From positions 434,001 to 498,000 of the forward strand of contig JADDMT010000002.1 in the NCBI GenBank assembly GCA_021401465.1: 64,000 bases of DNA, in the 5' to 3' direction. Below, piece by piece: positions 52,637 through 63,561 of the stretch. Position numbers and translations under genes: made by a program. The stretch comes from Teratosphaeria epicoccoides. Its lineage: Eukaryota > Ascomycota > Dothideomycetes > Mycosphaerellales > Teratosphaeriaceae. The notes beneath the pieces were generated by a model. That model had not been told where the DNA came from, searched no databases, and worked only from the letters and a program-made list of their open reading frames with translations. Numbering within the stretch: the stretch's first letter is position 1; every line of letters starts with the position of its first letter.

Positions 52637-54697
52637 CTATGCCTTCGTCTGGGCGCTGGCCTTCTCAATCTTCCTCCTCTTGCTCCTCAATTTCTCCGCC
52701 TCCTCGTCCTTCTTCGCATTACTGTACTGCATCTTGTCAAACATCTTCCTTTTCCGCCTACTTGCCATCAGCTTCCGATTTTGAATCTGCTCCTCTTCCC
52801 TCTTCTGTCTATCTCTCTTAGCCTGAGCTGTCTTATTTGCTTCAGCCTTCTTTTCCTTCTCGGTCTTGGCTTTGACAGAGACGCCCTTCGCCTCAGCTTC
52901 GAGCTCAGCCTGATGATCGCGACCGGCGTCTAGTGCGTCGTCTCCATCGTCGTCTGAGAAGCCACCGAAGTCATCGCCTTCCTCTGCACCGCCGGTTGCG
53001 TCAGCTTCATCTTCCGAGTCGGAAGCTGCAAGCTTGACGTCCATGCCACCATCTTCGTCCCCCTCGAGCTCTTCTTCAAGCTCTCTGGCTTCTTCGTCAC
53101 CTCCCACACCATCGATATCCTCGCCCTCACTCGCCTCCTCGAGGGCCTCATCAGCCTCCTCCTCGTCATCCTCGTCTTCCGCATTCTCTGCCTCAGCAGC
53201 AGTCTCTTGCTCGGCTAAAGGTTTGGTAGGGTCATATTCGCCCTTCCTAGCCTTGACCCACGGACTCAGGTGCGGAGGAAGCTCAGCACCAGGAGCGTAC
53301 AGGTCAGGCCGCTGCAACTGTCCAGCATTTATGCTATCCCAGACCCATTGTGGTTGAACGTATATTCTGCCTGGCACACGTTCGTTGCTCCGTTTCACAA
53401 CAGCAGCAGTGTCTGCACCATCATCGAAACCATATGCGTCCTCTGCACGAGGCGCTGGCGGCAGTGGCATATCCGGTCTGTCCACTACTTGATGCGTGAT
53501 CCACTTGTCGTCTTCTGAGCAGTATGCTCCCGGCTCGCCGAGCGAAGTGTCCCAGCCCACTCTCTTGCAGCCGAACGATCTGAGGATGAATTCCAATGGA
53601 TGTCTTGGCGTCTCTCGAGAAAGGAAGAAGATGAAAGGCTCGAAAAGCTTGCCAGCTTCCGCAGAGTCCGCAGTCAAAGAAGGCTGTAGGAGCGTATCGG
53701 CATTCGGATCGACTTGCTGAAACTTGTCCAGCGCTGTGGATGCTTGTTCTTCCTCGACAAGCTGATCTGAGGGACTCGGCGGATCGTCCTCGACCTCATT
53801 AAGGGCGGATAGCTTGTCTGCCTCGGCCTGCGCCTTTTCGTTCGTGTCCGTATCCATGATCCCACCATTCTGGGCTTCCTCATCCGCATCATGACCCTCC
53901 AACTGAAATGCGGCCAACTCCGCGCCCTGCTCCTCGCTCTTTTGATCAAACTTAGGCGGATACACAAGACCAATACTCGTGTACAGCCTAAAGTTGACGA
54001 AGCCGAGCAGTGTCGTGTAGAACTCAACAAAAGTGGCCATAATCCTGTAGTCCACATCTCCACCCGTCCTCTGCACGAACTTGTACGGCACCAGCCATAG
54101 TATGTCCTGCCCTTGAATCGTCGCCTGGTAGTAGATACCCTTGATCGACAAGAAGCTTTTCCTCAAGCTGTGTGTGCGAATCAGATAATGCTCAAATTCG
54201 AGCGTCAACCGCTGGCACTTGGCGATGATCTTGGGCGGGACCACAGAAGTACCGGGCAAATTGGCAAAGATGTATAACATCGACAGCGCATCGTCCAGGT
54301 CTCTGAGCGCATCCACGAACGTTGGGTACCGCTCCTTGATGATGTGGTCGAGTTTCAGTCTTGGCGTCAGGTTCTTCTCGAAGCGCGCAGCATCGGAAAC
54401 CTCATTGCGCCCTAGTGCTTTGCTGATCTTCTTGGCCAGCGCCTTCTGGTCGCGGAACTTGTTGAGGAGTGGCTCATGGAGGAGGTATTGGATATCTTTG
54501 GTGTAGTAGAAGGTCGTAGACGGCGTCGAGGACTTTGATACTCTCTTCTTCGACCGTGGCTCGCGTGGGTAGATTCCTTTGAAAATGCATAGCCGTCGGA
54601 AGTCTGGCAGAGAAACCTGGAGCTTGCGCACAGCTTGTGATCGAGTGATGTAGTTCTTGGCCGCACCGGCCTTGCCCTGCTTCTTGATCTTGGCCAT
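52637..54697 (-). CDS. NOP7: Pescadillo/Nop7, ribosome biogenesis
   Basis: Intronless, 686 residues. The pescadillo N-terminal domain opens with MAKIKKQGKAGAAKNYITRS, then QLPDFRRLCIF-type and GIYPREPRSKKR blocks, LKLDHIIKERYPTF and SIKGIYYQATIQGQ. An acidic linker leads to a BRCT domain from about residue 355 (LFEPFIFFLSRETPRHPLEF) to WVWDSINAGQLQRPDLY. A very acidic stretch and a basic Lys/Arg coiled tail follow (KRDRQKREEEQIQNRKLM). Nop7 forms the PeBoW complex with Erb1 and Ytm1 in the nucleolus, needed for processing the 27S pre-rRNA of the large subunit. Divergent, 249 bases, from the PIG-U gene. Confidence 0.93.
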   Translation of the reverse strand: MAKIKKQGKAGAAKNYITRSQAVRKLQVSLPDFRRLCIFKGIYPREPRSKKRVSKSSTPSTTFYYTKDIQYLLHEPLLNKFRDQKALAKKISKALGRNEVSDAARFEKNLTPRLKLDHIIKERYPTFVDALRDLDDALSMLYIFANLPGTSVVPPKIIAKCQRLTLEFEHYLIRTHSLRKSFLSIKGIYYQATIQGQDILWLVPYKFVQRTGGDVDYRIMATFVEFYTTLLGFVNFRLYTSIGLVYPPKFDQKSEEQGAELAAFQLEGHDADEEAQNGGIMDTDTNEKAQAEADKLSALNEVEDDPPSPSDQLVEEEQASTALDKFQQVDPNADTLLQPSLTADSAEAGKLFEPFIFFLSRETPRHPLEFILRSFGCKRVGWDTSLGEPGAYCSEDDKWITHQVVDRPDMPLPPAPRAEDAYGFDDGADTAAVVKRSNERVPGRIYVQPQWVWDSINAGQLQRPDLYAPGAELPPHLSPWVKARKGEYDPTKPLAEQETAAEAENAEDEDDEEEADEALEEASEGEDIDGVGGDEEARELEEELEGDEDGGMDVKLAASDSEDEADATGGAEEGDDFGGFSDDDGDDALDAGRDHQAELEAEAKGVSVKAKTEKEKKAEANKTAQAKRDRQKREEEQIQNRKLMASRRKRKMFDKMQYSNAKKDEEAEKLRSKRRKIEKASAQTKA

Positions 54698-54946
54698 GGC
54701 GGAGGGCGGTGATGGCAGATGGGCAGGCGACCGGTGACTGAAAGGTCAAAAATGCGGCGGAAAAAGTTCGAGACAGCGGAGCCAAGGTCGCTGCCAATGG
54801 ACACAAGCGGTGCGCGAAGCGGGTGCGGGACGAGCCTTGTCCCGTGCCTCGAAGACTGGACAAGCGTCTGACAACGTTTCACCTCAAGTCGCCTTGAAGA
54901 AGCACACTTCCACGCCAGTGTCCGCCATGAGATATCCTGCCCGACG
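54698..54946. promoter_or_regulatory. Compact divergent promoter
   Basis: 249 bases serving both the pescadillo and PIG-U genes. GC-rich, with no TATA-like box close to either start. Confidence 0.45.
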
Positions 54947-56439
54947 ATGGAGAGGCTCACGAAAGCTTACCATGAGCATCCAAAGACGATAGCCTTCACC
55001 AGTGCCGCCGCCCTTCGTCTTCTCCTGGCTCTGACTTTCCCTGGTCTCCCAGATGTCCTAACAGCAAGGGTCGAGATCTCGACTCCAGTCAACAGCTTCA
55101 AGCGATGTATGTACACTTGTGACGTGGAACATGGCCAAACGGCTAAGACTGGACATGGATTGACGGTAAGTGCAGTACAAGAGGGCCTCTTCCTTTACGA
55201 GCGTGGACTCGACCCCTATGATGGCGGCGTCTTCCATCAAGCACCTCTCCTTCTGCCATTGTTCTCCTTTCTACCTTCCTCCTCCACCTGGCTGGGCCGG
55301 CTGATCAGCATTCTACTTTACACTGGCCTGGATATCATGACGGCCGAGGGCTTGTACTCGATCATTGAATCTGGTGCCACCTTCAGCTCGCGGCTGTACG
55401 TTTCGCCACGAAAAGATCGAGCATGGAGACCTATCTCAGTGGCAGCGGTATATCTGTTCAACCCCTTCACGCTTTTGACATGCCTCGGACGACCAACAAC
55501 AGTGTTCACAACCTTCTTTACAGTGCTGAGCGTAAGCCATGCCTGCCACGCGCACACGATTCCCGCTATGTTCGCACTGGCGATCGCGAGCTATATCAGT
55601 CTGCATCCTCTGCTTTTGCTGCCTCCAATATGCACGCTGTGCTATGATAGAGTATCACAAAGCCAATCATCAACATCATCGACCGCGCCCGCGGATGCAG
55701 ACCAACCTTCGCCCGGCACCAAAGTCTCGCTGGATCAGCGCTCCCAACCACAAGCTTTGTCAGTCATGCTACAACTCCTTGCCGCCTTTGCGATATTTGC
55801 CGGTTTTCTTCTCACCCTCTCACGACTGCTCCTACCAAGCTGGAAGTTCCTCACGTCAGTGTACATGACACCGCTGGTTGTTACAGATCTCACGCCCAAC
55901 CCAGGACTCTGGTGGTATTTCTTCGTCGAAATGTTCGATGCTTTCCGGGAATTCTTCCTTGGAGTCTTTTGGCTGCACATGCTGTCATACAGTGTTCCCT
56001 TCTGCCTGAGATTCCAGAAGCAACCCTTGGCGGCGGTGGTGCTCATGATGGGCATTGTGGCTGTATTCCAGCCGTACGCGAACGTTGGTGATGCTGGTGC
56101 TTGGCTAAGCTGCTCGACGCTGTTAAGTCATACTTTTGAACGTGCGTCGTTCTGACATAACTCTTCAACGTCCTTACTAACCCGCGCATAGTGTCCACAT
56201 CCCACCGCTACAGCTTTCCGGCATTGGCTACTCTGCTCTATACCACACTGCTCGGTCCCGCCTTCCACCACCTCTGGATCTACGCTGGCTCTGGAAATGC
56301 AAATTTCTTCTACGCCATCACGCTGGTCTGGAGCTTGGCACTCCTAATCCTGCTCACAGATACGGTGTACAGCGTGCTCAGAGATGAGTGGGAGAGTGAG
56401 AGGCCCGAAGGGAAGGGCAAAGACATCAGGCAGATATGA
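54947..56439 (+). CDS. GAB1: GPI-transamidase subunit PIG-U/Cdc91
   Basis: Three exons, 54947-55106, 55176-56141 and 56192-56439, give 457 residues. Introns are 69 bases (GTATGT to GTGCAG) and 50 bases (GTGCGT, TTACTAACC branch, GCATAG). The joins read NSFKRLQEGLFLYERG and HTFELSTSHRYSF, both matching the family. Multi-pass, with about eight to ten helices. Diagnostic blocks are GLDPYDGGVFHQAPLLLPLF, VYLFNPFTLLTCLGRPTT, NPGLWWYFFVEMFDAFREFF and the late SFPALATLLYT. PIG-U is part of the ER complex that attaches GPI anchors to proteins. It ends 61 bases from the stop of the convergent M24 gene. Confidence 0.9.
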
Positions 56440-56500
56440 TGCAACGTAGCCAAATATAATGTTCTATTAAATACTCGATAGTCGAAGCTCCTGACCAGGG

Positions 56501-58045
56501 CTAAGGCTCCCACGCTGACATGGCACGCCTGCCAGTCAACAAATCCGGCATGCCATCTTCCAGCACCAGCAAGACATCCTCGTGTCGCACCCTAAACTTT
56601 TCGACCAAGTAGATTCCCGGCTCAGAGGTGAACGTCACCCCTGCCTTCAGCGTGGCATTCACATTTCCCATATTCAGATACAGACTCGCATGCGCCTTGA
56701 TCCAAACCCCATGCCCTAAACGATGCGTGAACGCCTCTCCATACCCTGCCGCCTCAATCATAGCCTGCGCCGCAATATCCACCGCGGCAGCCGTCGAATC
56801 CTCCTTCAACGCAGAAAACGAAGCAGTCTGTGCCTCGAACACAACCTGCCACACGTCAAGCTTCTCCTGCACCTCTTTGCCAAAGAATTGATATGCAGTC
56901 TCGTTCTCAGGCTCCGGGGAGGAGAAAGGCGGAAAGAACGACCGACAAACATCCAACGAGTACCCATACAGATGTGCACCGACATCGATCAACACCATCG
57001 TCTCCTTCTCGAGCCGTTTAGAGCCGTCCGTGCCTCCGTGCGGATTGCTGGCGTCCTCGTCGAAGAGCACGATATCGAAGAAGGGGTCGAGAGCACCTGC
57101 TCGCATCGTGTTGTCGAGGACTAGCATCACGTCGTCTTCTGCAAGTCCGAGGGTCATGCACCGCCGCATGGCGCGGACAGCTTCTACAGTCGCCGTATTC
57201 ACGGCTCGCAGGATGCCGAGTTCAGCGGCTGTTTTGCGTTGATGCACTTCTTCGACTCCTCCGCTTAGGCCGTGGACTTCGAAGCCGTTGTCTGCGAGAC
57301 CACGGGAGATGAAGTCGCGGATCTCTTCGTCGACCATGATTCTGGGTCGTCTGCTGTCTGGGTATGCGCTTGTGAAGGGTGGAGAGTTCAGGAGGGTCTG
57401 GTAGGGATTCCAGTGCTCTCCGTACGTTACTAGCGATAACTCCTCTTCGAACGGCACTTTGAGCAGTCTCGGGCGTTCTGCTTCAAAGCTAGGGACTCAG
57501 GACCAGGTCGCTGTTTTGATGTCCTGACCATCTTGGCTCCGAGACGGTAGGACAATCATGAGAAAAGGTCGTTCTTCCGGCTTCCAGACCTCCCAGTCCT
57601 TTTGCGTGACGTTGCCGTAATACCTGAAAGTGTAGCCTGGCTCAACGATGAAGGCATCGAGGTTTTCTTCGGCGAGGGCCTGAGATAGTCTGTCTCGCCG
57701 GCTTACGAATTCGGAGACTGGGATTGGATGTGCTGTATCCAGGAATGTGAGGTTGGTGGAGAGAAAATTGTGAATGGAGCACGTTTGGAAGGCTTTGAGG
57801 TGTGATGGGATGGGCTCGAGTGGGAGTCCTCGTGGATATTGCTGGGGTGATTGATGTGAGATGTACGTTGCGCAGAAGCGAATGATAAGAGTTGCTGCAA
57901 GCGCAAATGCACACAATGTTCGTGAAATCGACCGACGACTGCCATGACTGCGTGCTCGCGGTCGTGACGTTTGGAGCTCGTCGTGGTTGTTCTGGTCGGC
58001 GCTGGTGTCCATCAGTAGAGCTTCACCGCCGTTTCTGCCTTTCAT
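56501..58045 (-). CDS. M24 aminopeptidase P-like protein with an in-frame TGA
   Basis: One frame of 514 sense codons runs from MKGRNGGEALLM to SAWEP, interrupted once by TGA at 57499-57497 (codon 183). The N-terminus has a membrane anchor (TLCAFALAATLIIRF), then the creatinase-like N-domain (DRLSQALAEENLDAF). Beyond the stop the M24 pita-bread domain is complete: metal ligands in VLIDVGAHLYGYSLDVCRSF, HRLGHGVW, TSEPGIYL and RHEDVLLV. Such enzymes free N-terminal residues before proline using two metal ions. Residues on both sides of the stop (IKTATW and VPSFEAERPRLL) look conserved, so they belong to the coding sequence. Nonsense mutation, assembly error or readthrough are the options. No convincing intron removes the TGA. 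Confidence 0.75.
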
Positions 58046-58179
58046 CTCTGCACTGAAACGCAATCGTTAGCTTTGCAAATCTAGCCTTTCATATTTTCGT
58101 TTGTCCACGGCGATGAAATTCGCAAAACATAGTGCTCTCTCAGACCATACGCACTCTTCACAGCTTCAGAGCTCATAAC

Positions 58180-59694
58180 TCAAATCACACGCTTGTCATG
58201 ACCGAGCTCTTCCTTCAACACCCTCACCTGCTTTTTCACCTCTCTCCAAAGGACATAATTGTCCAAATCTGGATCCTCCTCGTCTTCGTGCCTCACCATC
58301 CAAACCCAGTCGAATAAGCCCTCGAATGGCCTCTTGCTATCGTTCTCACAGATTCCACCGTGCGATGGCTTGCCATGCGGCTCCATACACTCCAAGCAAA
58401 GTCGCTCGCTGAAGGTGTCACCATCTCGGGCAATGGCGAGCAAGCTTGCGATCATCGCCTCCTGCAGGTAAGCAAAGCTGAAGCCTGGAGTGATCTTGGC
58501 GATCGCTGGGCACAGCTTGTCCGGGAATTCTACATCTTTGTTATCGGAGAGCTTATCTTGCCAATACTTCATGTATTGGGTGCGCTCGTCTTGGTTCGGA
58601 TTCGGAAATAGGTACTGAAACTTGTCAGAATTGAGCTCGATGCCCGCAACTCTCTAGCAACATACCTTGCGATCGAATCTCGATGGACGCTTCGAGATGC
58701 CAGGATCAAGCCGATCCAAGTGGTTGGTCGAGCCAACCATCATGATGCCGTCGTTCTTTGCGATGCCGTCTACCGCATTGAGGAAGTAGGATCGTACATT
58801 GTCTGTTACAATGCTGTCAAGGTCCTCAAACACGAGATAGCATGGTGCCGTTCTCCTGGCCAGCGAAAAGACGTTCGCGATACTGCGCTCTGGGCCTCCG
58901 AAGCCTGAAAGCGATCTGACGTACAGAGTCGGCACCGGTAGCTTGCGCTCATACAGGCTGTGCATCATGGCCTTGATGCTGATAGTCTTGCCGTTGCCAG
59001 GTGGGCCGTAGTATATCACCCCTCGCTTCCAAGGCACTCGCAGGCGCTCGTACGTCTCACGGCCATTGAAGAAGTTCTCAACGTCGCCAATGATAGATCG
59101 CTTCATGTCCTCGTCAAGGATGACGTCCTCCCAACGAGCCTTGATCACGCTGTTGTAGAGTTCCGCATCCTTCCGCCAGACGCCACCATCGAAAACCCAG
59201 ATCTCGTTGTGCAACTCACTCGTCCAAACGCCGGCTTCATACAGAAGCTTGTTCGTGGCATCTACGGACGCTGAGAGGATATACTGGTTCGGTGTGGGTG
59301 GATATGCCTCTACTCCATCTCGACCGTTCACGTACAGTAGCACATACTCTTTGCCCTGCCAGTCTAACAGATACTTGCCAAATTGGACAATATCTGACAA
59401 AGTTCCTCGAGTGCCGCCCAGTCTGGTCTGGGCTGGGCTGAACGTTCTCCACGTCAATCTATCTTTCTCTGCATCTATCGAGGCGAGCGAGGCATGCCCT
59501 GCGCCTGCGTATGCAAACAGGTCGCATTGACCTCGTGGGACCACCGTCAGATGGAGAGTTGAGTACTCAGAGCGAAGCGCTTCGACAATGACTGAATCGG
59601 TGAATACGCGTGGTGCGGATGTGTGCTCGTAGAAGACATTCGCCGTGTGGTTTTTGTGGGTTTCTGGCCGTCTGTCGATCGACCCGGCTGTCAT
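58180..59694 (-). CDS. AAA ATPase, fungal BCS1/proteasomal-like type
   Basis: Two exons, 59694-58666 and 58614-58180, with a 51-base intron (GTATGT, CTGAC branch, TTTCAG), give 487 residues. The join reads RFDRKYLFPNPNQDERTQYM. The N-terminal domain has FGKYLLDWQGKEYVLLYVNG. The AAA core has Walker A GVIYYGPPGNGKT, Walker B CYLVFEDLDSIV, sensor 1 MMVGSTNHLDRLDPG and arginine residues in SKRPSRFDRK. The C-terminal lid has PGFSFAYLQEAMIASLL. This is one of the common cytosolic fungal AAA proteins whose substrate is unknown. The 5' end is uncertain: the frame is open up to 59838 without an ATG, and upstream ATGs and donors (GTACGT near 59935) suggest another small exon. The first in-frame ATG is used. 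Confidence 0.8.
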
Positions 59695-60455
59695 GTTGGT
59701 CGATGTCCGATCAAGGACCTTGAGGGCGTTTCGTGTCAGGCTGTCAATCACCAGAGACGAGCGTTTCTCCCAATCAACACGATGCAGAAACTGAGAAGGG
59801 ATTCGTTGATGCTTCTTACAGAAGGGATTCAATGTCAACGCTACGAGGCTCTCCTTCTATTACTTTGCTCGAAGCGTGAACAAGCAACAGCTGCACATCA
59901 AGCTGGCTTCCATGTCCCACATCGTGTTGACGTACTTTCTGGGGTGCAGAAGTCGAGGTATGGTTAATCACCGCAAAACTCGCACATCGTTCTTCTCCCC
60001 TGCCTCGTACCAGATATCTTACGACCGGGTTGTAGCGGCTCGACTTACGGTCGAGGGCGGTTTGACCTTTTAGTCGGTCCTAAAAGTCTGATGACTTCAT
60101 TCGATTTCGGCGTCGCCTTTGGGTGACATGCCTTGTGTTTCACGGAGGAAAGTATGCTGCAGGAACCATTGTAGGTCCACAAGCGAGTCAGTCAGATCAC
60201 ACAAAACATGCATGGCCGAAAGGGCTTCCCAGCTGTGATCGCCACGTTGGTGACATCGTCAGAGGTTCGGTGGGCTTCAGGACCCGCGCCGTAAGCACGA
60301 TGCAGATACGAAGACCGACACGTACGAGCAGTTCTATGAGACATTAACTCTCGCCAGAGACAAATTATCGGCAGGCTTGCTTCCCGTCGCTCAATCATCG
60401 CTGGGCCTTGTATCTGCGATAATTCGCCGGGTTGCAGCATTGGCCAACACGCAGC
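59695..60455. other. Divergent intergenic region
   Basis: May hold a 5' exon of the AAA gene (open codons to 59838, donor-like GTACGT and GTAATA on the minus strand) and the promoter of the short-chain dehydrogenase. No other gene seen. Confidence 0.4.
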
Positions 60456-61494
60456 ATGGAGTCGGTGCCTCACAAGAATAAGACGGCACTGATCACTGGA
60501 GGTTGCGGCGGCTTAGGTCGCGCGATCGCCGAGACGTTCTTGGAGAGAGGAGCCAATGTTATTGTTTGCGATGTGAAGGATGCACAGCTTGAGGACTTCG
60601 AGGCCAATGTATCACCAGCCTACCCCGAGTGTACGCTCGTGTCGAAGGTCGATATCACTGACGATGCGGCATTGGAGAAGCTGTAAGAAATTTCGTTAGT
60701 AGCACGTAGTCGTGAGACGTTTGGCTGACCTCTGCGCCGCGCTTTCAGCTTCGCCGACGGCGAGAAGATGTTCGGCCGGATTGATATGGTCGTCAACAAT
60801 GCCGGCATCATGGATACATTCGATCCGATCGGAGAAGTTGACAGAGCCATGTGGGACCGGGTCATGGCGACCAACGTGACGGCCCCAGCAATGGTTTCGA
60901 AACTAGCTGTCAACTCGTTCCTAAAGCACGACATCAAGGGCGCGATCGTCAATATCTCCTCGATCGCAGGTGTGCGAGGCTTTGCCGCCGGTTGGTCCAA
61001 CGCTCAAAGGTTCCGCTCAGTCTGGGCGCTGGACTGACGGCCTCCATAGGTGCTGCGTACACTGCTTCCAAGCACGCGCTCATCGGCCTCACCAAGAACA
61101 CCGCAATTTTCTACGGCGACAAAGGGATCCGTTGCAACGCTATTCTCGCGGGTACGAAGGCTCCCAAACGGGCAAGGGTCACACCAAGGCTGTCGTCCAG
61201 AACTCTTGCTGATCACACACCAGGCGGAATGAGAACCAATATCATCGCAGATGTCTACAATGTCCTTAATCAAAAGGGTCTCGAGGTCATGAGCAGAACC
61301 TTTTCACCTGACCACCAGCAACCTGTTGCAACCGGAAAAGTTGCTGGGCTGGCCTCCTACCTGTGCTCTGATGCTTCGGCGGAGCTGATCAATGGTGAGG
61401 AGCGGCCCGATGCACCGTATCCTCGAGGCACTGGCTGATGCGACCAATTGCAGGAACATGCGTGACAGCCGACGGCGGCTGGGCTGCTAATTGA
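60456..61494 (+). CDS. Short-chain dehydrogenase/reductase
   Basis: Five exons, 60456-60682, 60749-60990, 61050-61151, 61224-61394 and 61454-61494, with introns of 66, 59, 72 and 59 bases, give 260 residues. Every join keeps phase: EKLFADGEK, FAAGAAYTASK, AILAGGMRTN, LINGTCVTADGGW. The classical SDR signatures are all present: the cofactor Gly motif ALITGGCGGLGRAIA, NNAGIM, the Ser in VNISSIAG, the catalytic Tyr-x3-Lys in AAYTASKHALIGL, and the closing TADGGWAAN. An acidic residue after the second strand (VIVCDVKDAQ) favours NAD(H). Its substrate is unknown; fungal relatives reduce small ketones or steroid-like alcohols. The last exon is only 41 bases. Confidence 0.88.
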
Positions 61495-63561
61495 GCGGTG
61501 CAGCACGGAGCGGTGGCCATTCGTGACCGATCCATTCCGCGTGCGTGCGGTACCGTCGCTCGGGCGAAAACGTACGGAGCGAGTACCTGGCTATTGGCAG
61601 AAGGACGGTCACAAGTGTGTGTAAAAATCGACAGAAGTTGGAGCTGCTTGCTCAGTATGTTGTCTTCTTCACTACAGCCTACAGAGACGGGGGCGTTGCT
61701 CGACGAGTAGAACAGAACTTGCGGTCAGATTGTCCATCCATGCCCGACCACCTCGTAGGCGTGGCTCAATGAATCATGTCACCGCTGCCAGGGACACGCG
61801 ATTGCACACCGCAACTGACAAGCACCGCGTGAAAGCACAGTGTCGTGCACACGAGGCACATAGACATCTCTTCGCCGTTTCAGGGAAATGCATCTGGCTT
61901 CCAGACCAGGTGCGATGTTGCATGCCTGCCACCTCCCTGCGCCATGTGCTCGTGAGCGTGAGGCAGGAAGGCGTGTCTTGGTACGATGCCATGTCGCCAT
62001 GCCTGACATACCTGCGTGCGAACGCATCTCCACGGTATAGAGGCACATTAGCCGGATCGCTGATCTCCGAGCGAGTGGATCTCCACGGCATAGCGGCACA
62101 TTAGCCGGACCTGGCCCGACATCACCAGATTCAGCCCTGGGTCATGGCCCATGCGAGCGGGTCCTTGAGGCTCTGCGCGTGCGCTTACTTGGCTGACGTA
62201 TCATCAAAGCGGGGGATCGGCGATAGCACTTATCCGGCATCTTCTTGGCGCACCTTGGAGAAAAAGAATTCCCACAGCGCCCTTTTTCTACGTGCCAGAC
62301 TAGCATTCGATGGTGCACACGCGAAACTCTCCCGGCCACAGCCCGATATGGCCGAAATATCTCGACTGCCTGTTTTCAAATCGCCAAAAAAAGTGATGCT
62401 CGAGAGAAGACATACAAGAGTCAGATTGGCAGAGAAATCCGCTACGAATTGATTGGGTGAAGCCTCTAGCGGCGACTCGGTGACATGCCGTGCCGACCTT
62501 GCCGCACATATTTTGTGACAAGTGGGGGAACTCTGCTGTGTACAAAGTCTTCTGGTGTACGCGGCACGCCGTTGACCTGGCCGCCGGGCACTCACAAACG
62601 GACACAAACACGTTCTGTACTGCGGACAGTATGGCCGTGTCGATCCCACAGCACGTCTGCTGGATCTGTCACCACGGCCTGCTGCAGGCGACATGTTTGC
62701 TCGCTCATGACAAGTCTCTCGATCACGGCTTCCCAACCATACTACAGTAGCCGGAAGTCAAGTCTGGTGATGACCATGATCGACAGGCAAGGTTGGACGG
62801 CTCACTACTTGTTTCAGTTCGTATTCGGAGTCTGCACGGCTCGACGCGAGATTCGAGAAAGCCCACATGATACGTCGCGATCGCACTATCAGCCAAGCGA
62901 GCGCCTCGGTAGCTCAGGAGCGCATCTGTTCACCTCGAAACCCCCAGTTCGCTGTCACTGCTAGCATCATTATAGATCGGATGCAACCTTAGCCGGTTTT
63001 TGGGAATCTTCTGCGGTCGCTGGCGCTGATGTGCGACTCGGTAGCTATGCTCATGTGCTCAGCAAACAACTACCGTCCAACCATGGGACTCTCCTGAGTC
63101 TCCCTAGCCAGGCCGCGCTGCTCACAATCGAGGAATCGCGAATCCTGGCCGGGCACCTGTACTAACCCACCGGCATCGCATGGGTCGATACGGCGGGCCG
63201 CGTGCGTCATAAGCAACCTTGGAGCAGCGCGCCGGCCTATGCTCAGTGCTTCGATTAATGCTTGAACGATATTTGATTTGCCGAGAGTGTCTGTTGAGGC
63301 GATCCATTGGTCCGTCTCCACTGCAATGTAAGGAGAAAGGGCCTCCCCCACACACCGTTCTGTTCATGGCGGGGCTAGTGCAGCTAGGCTGCCTGGGGTA
63401 TTAGGATTATATGGAGTAAGTATGCGCGTCCGGCCTTATTTGGGAGGGGTTGTTTGCGCACTGTTGCCTCCCTTGTTGACCACACACCCGTCCCCTTGCT
63501 TCGGCGTCCGGCACATTTGACCAGCATCGCATTCGACCAGGCGGAGCAAATAGCGACCACA
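61495..63561. other. 2 kb gene-free, contains a direct repeat
   Basis: Overlapping frames up to 168 codons without domains. The short direct repeat at 62026-62109 is listed separately. The final few hundred bases include the promoter and leader of the acetate-transporter gene. Confidence 0.45.
62026..62109. repeat. 31-bp imperfect direct repeat
   Basis: ATCTCCACGGTATAG at 62026 and ATCTCCACGGCATAG at 62079 are each followed by a GGCACATTAGCCGGA tail. The copies are 53 bases apart, start to start, and differ at two positions. Confidence 0.85.

Noticed and set aside
57497..57499. Selenocysteine at the in-frame TGA
   Set aside because: Ascomycetes lack the selenocysteine machinery, and the aligned position is not a Cys or catalytic site.
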